A stretch of 20,922 nucleotides of DNA from Bacillota bacterium (GTDB lineage Bacteria; Bacillota; Limnochordia; Darwinibacteriales; DTU012): the NCBI GenBank assembly GCA_012521805.1, contig JAAYLQ010000037.1:1-20922 (forward strand). Direction: 5' to 3'. How positions within the stretch are numbered: the stretch's first letter is position 1; each line of letters opens with the position of its first letter. Below are positions 16,109 to 20,922 of the stretch, one piece after another. The position numbers and the translations under genes are program-made. Under the pieces are notes generated by a model. The model worked only from the letters and a program-made list of their open reading frames with translations, did not search any database and had not been told where the DNA came from.

Positions 16109-17473
16109 TTGAACATAAGGCAAGCTGGCTTGCTTTTAATGATTATTTTTTTTAGCCTAGTCATTATTCATGACGTGGTTCGGGCTGATTACTTACTTTA
16201 TGAACTTGCATACTTAGACAATAGTATTTTAGCTGTCGCGGATGTTCTCGACACTGGAAGAGACCAAATCATTGCTGGAAATGGCAGTGAAGTTAGGATC
16301 TACGATCAAGGTCAGGTACAGGAATTAATTTCTGGGTTTTCCGGGACAGTTACAGCAATTGCAGTTGGAGATCTTACAGGTGATTTTCGACCGGAAATTT
16401 TAATCGGCACTGATAAGGGCAGTTATTATGTGTATCAAAGAATTCAAGGTCAATGGCACCAGATTGTGGAGCAGCGGTATTTATGGGCTCCCGTCACATA
16501 TCTCGAGGTGTGCGATCTTACTGGTAATGGTTGGGGCGATGTAATTGTCCGCACTAGCCGGGGAGAAGCGTTTATTTATCTTGCTTGGGACGGACAGTTG
16601 CGTTTGTTTTGGCGTTCCCAACCTAATGAAGCGGTAAAATTCATTATTGCGGCAGATTTGACAGGCAGCGGCAGTGATGATGTTGTTATTGCCCGTAGTT
16701 CAGGATATGTTGGTGTCATGAGTTGGCAGGAAGGACAGCTGGATTTAATCTGGCAGAATTACCCCTGGGGAACGATCGATTGCCTTGACGTGGTTCAGCT
16801 TCAGAGTGGACGGCTGCCTGAAATTATGGTATTAACCGGTCAGAACATCTTCTATACTTGGAGGTGGGATGGAGATACTTTTGTCACACAAAGACACTTT
16901 CCTTACGAATTAGACGGGCATGCGGTAAAATTCGTACCAGGTATCGGGTTAATTAACCTCTCAACAGCATCAGGGATAACTGTTTACAATGTCGGTTCCA
17001 GCAGTTTAAATCAGACTAATTCTTTACCTTTGTTTGATGTACGGAATCTGGTAGTAGTAAATGAAGCTGTGCTGGTGCAGGAGAATAGTGGTAAGTACTA
17101 TCGTCTGCAAGAGGTGGATAGAGAGGAAATTGAAATCTATGTTAATAACAAGCGCAGCTCTAATCCTCCAGAGTTATTAATTTATGACGGCAGGATCTAC
17201 CTAGATGTGGATGGGCTGGCATCAATGCTGGATCTGATTCGCTTCGGGAACGATCGTATTTTCTTGGTTCAAGGTCTGCATTACTTTATTATTGATCTCT
17301 CTGAAAAAGTGGTATTGTGGAAAAACACCCCGCTGCCAGTTACAGACTCAATTCTGACTGACAATGGAAAGGTCTATGTGCCACTGTCTTTAATAAGATT
17401 ACTTGGCTATGAATTTGAATTTGAATATTCCATCAATGAACTGCACATTAAGCGGAGCTGGGGCTGGTGGTAA
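16109..17473 (+). CDS. Secreted beta-propeller protein with stalk-type C-terminal domain
   Basis: A 454-residue protein of unknown function, probably exported. Residues 5-26 form a signal peptide (LLLMIIFFSLVIIHDVVRA). About residues 30-300 contain at least five VCBS/FG-GAP-like repeats with short acidic loops, for example DVLDTGRDQII, DLTGDFRPEILIG, DLTGNGWGDVIV and DLTGSGSDDVVIA; together they should fold as a beta-propeller, and the loops may bind calcium. Residues from about 345 to the end resemble a copper-amine-oxidase N1 (stalk) domain, with a late VYVPLSLIRLLGYEF. Such domains mediate wall or protein attachment; no copper or oxidase function is implied. The start is TTG 16109, ten bases after AAGGAGG (16092-16098). 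Confidence 0.75.
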   Translation: MNIRQAGLLLMIIFFSLVIIHDVVRADYLLYELAYLDNSILAVADVLDTGRDQIIAGNGSEVRIYDQGQVQELISGFSGTVTAIAVGDLTGDFRPEILIGTDKGSYYVYQRIQGQWHQIVEQRYLWAPVTYLEVCDLTGNGWGDVIVRTSRGEAFIYLAWDGQLRLFWRSQPNEAVKFIIAADLTGSGSDDVVIARSSGYVGVMSWQEGQLDLIWQNYPWGTIDCLDVVQLQSGRLPEIMVLTGQNIFYTWRWDGDTFVTQRHFPYELDGHAVKFVPGIGLINLSTASGITVYNVGSSSLNQTNSLPLFDVRNLVVVNEAVLVQENSGKYYRLQEVDREEIEIYVNNKRSSNPPELLIYDGRIYLDVDGLASMLDLIRFGNDRIFLVQGLHYFIIDLSEKVVLWKNTPLPVTDSILTDNGKVYVPLSLIRLLGYEFEFEYSINELHIKRSWGWW

Positions 17474-17572
17474 CTGATTGTTTTTTGGATTAATTTCACT
17501 GAGAAGAAGGAAGGAACCCTCTACTTGTGGAATAATAAATTGGAATGTAAACAATTAGTTAATAATGTTTCA

Positions 17573-17581
17573 TGTTAAAAT
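17573..17581 (+). promoter_or_regulatory. Extended -10 promoter candidate for the EF-G-like gene
   Basis: TG (17573-17574), one base, then TAAAAT (17576-17581), five of six matches to the -10 consensus; no good -35 at 17 bases. It lies 30 bases before the GTG start at 17612, in an AT-rich gap (17474-17611). Confidence 0.4.
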
Positions 17582-17611
17582 AGAGGCAGTAGGACAAGAG
17601 GAGGAGATTTA

Positions 17612-19684
17612 GTGAAAAACTATAGTATTGATAAGTTACGGAATGTAGCCCTTGTCTCCCACAGTGGTGCAGGCAAGACATCGCTGGCCGAAGCGATGTT
17701 ATTTGTATCCAAGGGTATAAACAGGCTGGGACGGGTTGATGATGGTACAAGCTCCCTGGACTATGATTCCGAAGAGATCAAACGCAAAATCAGTATTAAT
17801 TTGTCTATGGCCCCTGTTGAGTGGAAGGATCACAAGATCAATGTCCTTGATACTCCAGGATACTTTGATTTTGTTGGAGATGTCACAGCATCGCTGCGGG
17901 TTGCTGATGGAGCTGTAATCGTAGTTTGTGCTTCCGCTGGAGTAGAAGTGGGAACCGAAAAGGCGTGGAACTTTACAGAGGAAAGCAATAAGCCCCGTAT
18001 GATTTTTATCAACAAGATGGAGCGGGAGAATGCCAATTTTGAACGTGTAGTTGAGCAGTTAAGATCTATGTTCGGTCCAAAAATTGTACCGGTTCAAATT
18101 CCGATCGGCAGCGCAGAAAATTATCGTGGACATGTTGATTTGATTCAGCAGAAAGCATACCTGTGGGATAAAAAATCGGTAACTGTTGGGGAGATTCCGG
18201 CAGAAGTAGCCGATGATGTTGAAGCCGCCCGGGATGCTCTAATTGAAGCAGTTTCGGTAACCGATGATGAGCTGATGATGAAATATCTTGAAGGCGAAGC
18301 TCTAACTGATGAAGAAATTGAGTCGGCCCTCGCTGTTGGCACAAGGACTGGAGAAGTTGTTCCAGTGTTCTGTGGCTCTGCTACCGCAAATGTTGGTGTT
18401 TCAGAGCTTCTAGACTACTTTGTAAAATGCATGCCAAGTCCTAAAGAAAAAGCGGATGCTGGTATTGATATTAAAACAGGTGAAGAAGTGGAAATTTCAC
18501 CAGACAGCGGTCAACTGTGTGCATTAGTATTTAAAACTTTGGCAGACCCGTATGTTGGTAAGCTTACTTTATTCAAAGTTTTATCGGGTACAATTAAATC
18601 TGACAGTGTTGTCCACAACATAACCCGGGGACGGGATGAAAGAATCGGGCAGCTGTTTATTCTTAAAGGTAAGGAGAATATCGCTGTTAACGAGTTATCT
18701 GCTGGGGATATTGGAGCAGTGGCTAAGCTTCAAGAAACCAATACAAACGATGTTCTTTCAGTTAAAGGAGCAACAGTAACTGCTAAAGGAATTGAATTTC
18801 CAAAGCCAGTTATGACTATGGCAGTTCAGCCTCTTGCCAAAGGTGACGAGGATAAGATTGGTAGTGGTTTAGCTCGCCTAGCAGAAGAGGATCCGACCTT
18901 TAAGGTTGAAAAGAGTGCTGAAACTAGTGAGATTCTCATCTCTGGATTGGGAGACCTCCATCTTGAAATCATGTGCAGCCGTCTCCACAGCAAATTTGGT
19001 GCGGAAGTAGAACTTTCAACACCGACCGTTCCCTATCGTGAAACAATTCGCGGTACTGTGAAAGTGGAAGGTAAGCATAAGAAACAATCAGGTGGAAGAG
19101 GTCAATACGGTCATGTGTGGCTGGAGATTGGACCGGGCAGTGGCGAAGGCGAAGATGAATTGGAGTTCATTGACAACATCTTTGGTGGAGCTGTACCGCG
19201 TCAATACATTCCAGCTGTAGAAAAAGGCATCCGGGAAACAATGGAAGAGGGAATTTTAGCTGGTTATCCAATTGTAAACTTGAAGGTTTCCTTGTTTGAT
19301 GGATCGTACCATAGTGTTGATTCCTCAGAGATGGCTTTTAAGATCGCAGCTTCAATGGCTTTAAAGAAAGGATTTATGGAGGCAAATCCTGTACTTCTTG
19401 AACCGATCCTAAATGTTAATGTTGTAGTACCCGAAGCCTACATGGGTGATGTAATGGGTGACCTGAACAAGAAGCGCGGCAAGATCTTAGGTATGGAGCC
19501 ACAGGGTGGTAACCAGATTATCCGGGCTCAAGTGCCGATGAGTGAGATGTTTAAGTACGCAATTGATTTGCGGTCTATTACTCAAGGCAGAGGCTCGTTC
19601 TCAACTGAATTCAGCCACTACGAAGAAGCTCCGCAAAATATTGCTGAGCAGGTTATTGCTGCAAGCAAAAGCGACGCTTCTTAA
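17612..19684 (+). CDS. Elongation factor G-like translational GTPase (EF-G2 type)
   Basis: A 690-residue protein with the full five-domain EF-G layout: G domain with G' insert (1-270), domain II (about 295-380), III (395-470), IV (475-590) and V (595-680). It differs from canonical EF-G in the GTPase motifs: G1 is SHSGAGKTS (16-24), not AHIDAGKTT; G3 is DTPGYFDF (80-87), with Tyr in place of the catalytic His; G4 is NKME (134-137). These features mark the EF-G2-like subgroup known from clostridia and Thermus; annotation pipelines call it simply elongation factor G. Whether it drives translocation in the cell is unsettled. The GTG start follows AAGAGGAGGAG (17596-17606). The canonical fusA near rpsL/rpsG is probably elsewhere. 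Confidence 0.88.
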   Translation: MKNYSIDKLRNVALVSHSGAGKTSLAEAMLFVSKGINRLGRVDDGTSSLDYDSEEIKRKISINLSMAPVEWKDHKINVLDTPGYFDFVGDVTASLRVADGAVIVVCASAGVEVGTEKAWNFTEESNKPRMIFINKMERENANFERVVEQLRSMFGPKIVPVQIPIGSAENYRGHVDLIQQKAYLWDKKSVTVGEIPAEVADDVEAARDALIEAVSVTDDELMMKYLEGEALTDEEIESALAVGTRTGEVVPVFCGSATANVGVSELLDYFVKCMPSPKEKADAGIDIKTGEEVEISPDSGQLCALVFKTLADPYVGKLTLFKVLSGTIKSDSVVHNITRGRDERIGQLFILKGKENIAVNELSAGDIGAVAKLQETNTNDVLSVKGATVTAKGIEFPKPVMTMAVQPLAKGDEDKIGSGLARLAEEDPTFKVEKSAETSEILISGLGDLHLEIMCSRLHSKFGAEVELSTPTVPYRETIRGTVKVEGKHKKQSGGRGQYGHVWLEIGPGSGEGEDELEFIDNIFGGAVPRQYIPAVEKGIRETMEEGILAGYPIVNLKVSLFDGSYHSVDSSEMAFKIAASMALKKGFMEANPVLLEPILNVNVVVPEAYMGDVMGDLNKKRGKILGMEPQGGNQIIRAQVPMSEMFKYAIDLRSITQGRGSFSTEFSHYEEAPQNIAEQVIAASKSDAS

Positions 19685-19702
19685 TAACGAATGGATTAGC
19701 TC

Positions 19703-19737
19703 AATATGCAGTTCTGTAAAGAACTGCATATTTTTTT
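19703..19737 (+). terminator. Terminator after the EF-G-like gene
   Basis: AATATGCAGTTCT (19703-19715), loop GTAA, complementary arm (19720-19732), then T residues to 19737. A perfect 13-base-pair stem. Confidence 0.93.
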
Positions 19738-19792
19738 GTGTCCGTTCATAAGTTTTAAGGACTGATAAATAAAGTTGGGAGTGACAAGCGCA

Positions 19793-20164
19793 GTGAAGAA
19801 TTCCAGCAGCTCAATTAACATTGGATTGCTTGGCAAAGGGATTTTGCTAACCTTCTTAATCCTTGGTGTGATTGCTTTCATTCTTGCTGTGATATCCTAT
19901 ACATCGTCCTGGCACTATTCAGGTCTGCTGATTAAAATTGGCATTTATCTCAGCGTTATCATCGGCGCAGCTTATGCCTGCTCTAAATTGAAGCAGAAAT
20001 TGTGGATGCACGGGATGCTGATTGGGATGGCCTTTCTGGTGATAGTGACCCTATTCAGGGCTGATTTCAGCCTGTTTTTAAGCTGGGCTTGGTTAAAACA
20101 GCTGTTTGCGGTGAGCGCATCTGGGTTATTAGGCGGCTTAATAGGGGGAATTCTGCAGCAGTAA
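19793..20164 (+). CDS. TIGR04086 (YrzE-like) small membrane protein
   Basis: A 123-residue protein with four hydrophobic segments at about 12-33, 42-60, 71-85 and 98-120, of the kind gathered in TIGR04086, a family of unknown function in Bacillota. Few charged residues lie outside the loops. The third and fourth segments are Gly-rich near the end (GLLGGLIGGILQQ). I chose GTG 19793, eleven bases after GGGAG (19777-19781), giving MKNSSSSINIGLLGKG; TTG 19775 and GTG 19781 are upstream options. It stands alone between two terminators. Family assignment is by pattern and is moderately sure. Confidence 0.7.
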   Translation: MKNSSSSINIGLLGKGILLTFLILGVIAFILAVISYTSSWHYSGLLIKIGIYLSVIIGAAYACSKLKQKLWMHGMLIGMAFLVIVTLFRADFSLFLSWAWLKQLFAVSASGLLGGLIGGILQQ

Positions 20165-20170
20165 AGCAAA

Positions 20171-20201
20171 AAAAGAGCACAGTCTAGAACTGTGCTCTTT
20201 T
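20171..20201. terminator. Bidirectional terminator between membrane gene and tRNA-Trp site
   Basis: AAAAGAGCACAGT (20171-20183), loop CTAGA, complementary arm (20189-20201) ending in four T residues. A-rich on the left, so it can serve the + strand gene and any minus-strand transcript from the tRNA site. Confidence 0.85.
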
Positions 20202-20217
20202 AAATTCCTTAGGTAAA

Positions 20218-20272
20218 TGGCAGGGGAGACAGGACTCGAACCCGCAACACCCGGTTTTGGAGACCGAGTGCT
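20218..20272 (-). other. 3' fragment of tRNA-Trp(CCA): attachment site of an integrated element
   Basis: Read on the minus strand, this holds the 3' part of a tRNA. It has the end of the D stem (AGC), the anticodon stem TCGGT/ACCGG around CTCCAAA (anticodon CCA, tryptophan), the T arm with TTCGAGT, the acceptor strand CTCCCCT, discriminator G, and an encoded CCA (20218-20220). The matching 5' acceptor and D arm are missing: past 20272 the sequence turns into ATTTTTTTT and unrelated DNA. This is the structure left when an element integrates into a tRNA gene and displaces its 3' end; the intact tRNA should lie at the far end of the element, right of the window. A tRNA broken by mutation is the alternative. 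Confidence 0.75.
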
Positions 20273-20282
20273 ATTTTTTTAT

Positions 20283-20377
20283 ACCTGCAGGGCACAGCCA
20301 CGCCGAGCAGGTAGTTTCTTGACATAGCATGGGCAAAAACGCAAAAACCTGGTGTCTATTGGGCAAATTTGGGCAAA
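20283..20377. repeat. Inverted and direct repeats between the att fragment and the integrase
   Basis: ACCTGC (20283-20288) and GCAGGT (20307-20312) form an inverted pair. GGGCAAA occurs three times (20331-20337, 20361-20367, 20371-20377); the last two copies fall on the 3' end of the recombinase frame. GCAAAAAC is repeated in tandem (20333-20340, 20341-20348). Such short repeats beside a core site are what arm-type integrase or excisionase binding sites look like; that reading is inference. Confidence 0.5.
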
Positions 20378-20922
20378 TCGTCCGTTTCTGCCTCCTCTTT
20401 TTTGTGTAGTGTTTCGTGTAAGATCATGGCTGTTCCGCGGAGGCTCTCCTGGTAAGTTCTGATGTAGTGAGCCGAGGTCACCTTAGATCCCGCTTCATGG
20501 CCTGCCCCTTGCTGGATGGTGTGCAAGGGTACGCCGAGGGCGTTCATAAGCGATATGTGCGTGGTTCGCAGGTTCTTGGGGGGTATAACCGTTATTCCCA
20601 AGTCTTCGGCTTTTCCCTTGATGTATCGCCCTATATACCTTCTACATGGAACGCTCCCCTTAGAGTCCGCTACCACTAGGTTATTGTCTACATAGTTTTT
20701 GTTCTTGCGAATCCGTCTGGCCGACTGGTGGTATATGGATCTCGTGGTGGACCAGCTCCCGGTCCAGGGTGTGGATCCTTTTGTGAGCACGACCTTTTAC
20801 CTGCCAGAGGTACTAGGCAAGACTATCTATATATCTGTAGGCGCACGCAGCGGCGTCTGGCATAGCGCTAGGCCGGTGACGGTGTATTGGTCCATCGCCC
20901 TAAGGTTCTAGAACAATAGAGA
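20356..20922 (-). pseudogene. Tyrosine recombinase (integrase), apparently broken, 5' part outside the window
   Basis: On the minus strand, 20790 down to 20356 gives 144 residues with the C-terminal half of a phage-type tyrosine recombinase: NLRTTHISLMNALGVPL (second catalytic Arg), QQGAGHE (the GH motif) and the nucleophile Tyr in SAHYIRTY. The first 20 residues from the GTG 20790 look unlike an integrase. The matching part reads in another frame: VKGRAHKRIHTLDRELVHH down to about 20740, which reaches an in-frame TAG at 20813-20815. Farther up, TGLALCQTPLRA (Arg I region) reads in the first frame again. At least two frame changes and one stop are thus needed for a whole enzyme. It lies next to the tRNA-Trp fragment, as an integrase should. 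Confidence 0.65.

Noticed and set aside
15885..16112. A 75-residue open frame across tRNA-Pro
   Set aside because: It runs straight through the tRNA gene and its terminator.
20318..20323. TTGACA as a -35 box inside the element end
   Set aside because: No -10-like sequence follows at 16 to 18 bases, and no + strand gene lies downstream.
20467..20911. Two + strand frames of 70 residues each opposite the integrase
   Set aside because: They are complements of recognisable recombinase sequence and show no protein-like features.

Overview
The window suggests an endospore-forming member of the Bacillota (Firmicutes). It carries spoIIP, spoIVA, ytfJ and the YIEGIA gene pair, has strong AGGAGG-type ribosome binding sites with frequent GTG and TTG starts, and is moderate in GC. 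The gene order (scpB, ytfI, ytfJ, rluB, aroH, hisC, cmk, plsC, rpsA, then spoIIP to spoIVA) resembles Clostridia-like or Limnochordia-like chromosomes. The genus cannot be named from the sequence alone. Almost every gene is on the + strand; only the last 0.7 kb, at the edge of an integrated element, reads the other way.

Region 1 (1-8154) is a housekeeping run. It starts with scpB (chromosome segregation), a DUF2953/YtfI protein and YtfJ/GerW, closed by a terminator. A second long operon follows: rluB, an HI0933-family flavoprotein, aroH, hisC, cmk, plsC and, after a 270-base leader, rpsA. Most of its genes overlap or nearly touch. It ends in a perfect 32-base palindromic terminator.

Region 2 (8155-13892) links sporulation and envelope genes: a DUF1614 membrane protein, SpoIIP, the YIEGIA membrane protein, its small partner, a DUF3189 protein, the GTPase Der and the acyltransferase PlsY. 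The genes overlap or nearly touch and end in a terminator overlapping the plsY stop. The spore-coat ATPase SpoIVA and the nucleoid protein HU follow as separate units.

Region 3 (15866-20201) holds tRNA-Pro(GGG) with its own promoter and terminator, a secreted beta-propeller protein with a copper-amine-oxidase N1-type domain, a divergent EF-G2-type GTPase, and a small TIGR04086-type membrane protein. Three of these four units end in clear hairpin terminators.

Region 4 (20218-20922) is the edge of an integrated mobile element. A 55-base 3' fragment of tRNA-Trp(CCA) on the minus strand marks the attachment site. It is followed by short repeats and a tyrosine recombinase that looks broken by frameshifts and a stop. 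The element should continue to the right of the window.

No CRISPR array, insertion sequence or restriction or defence system is visible. The least understood parts are the DUF1614/YIEGIA/partner/DUF3189 cluster around SpoIIP and the decayed integration site at the right end.
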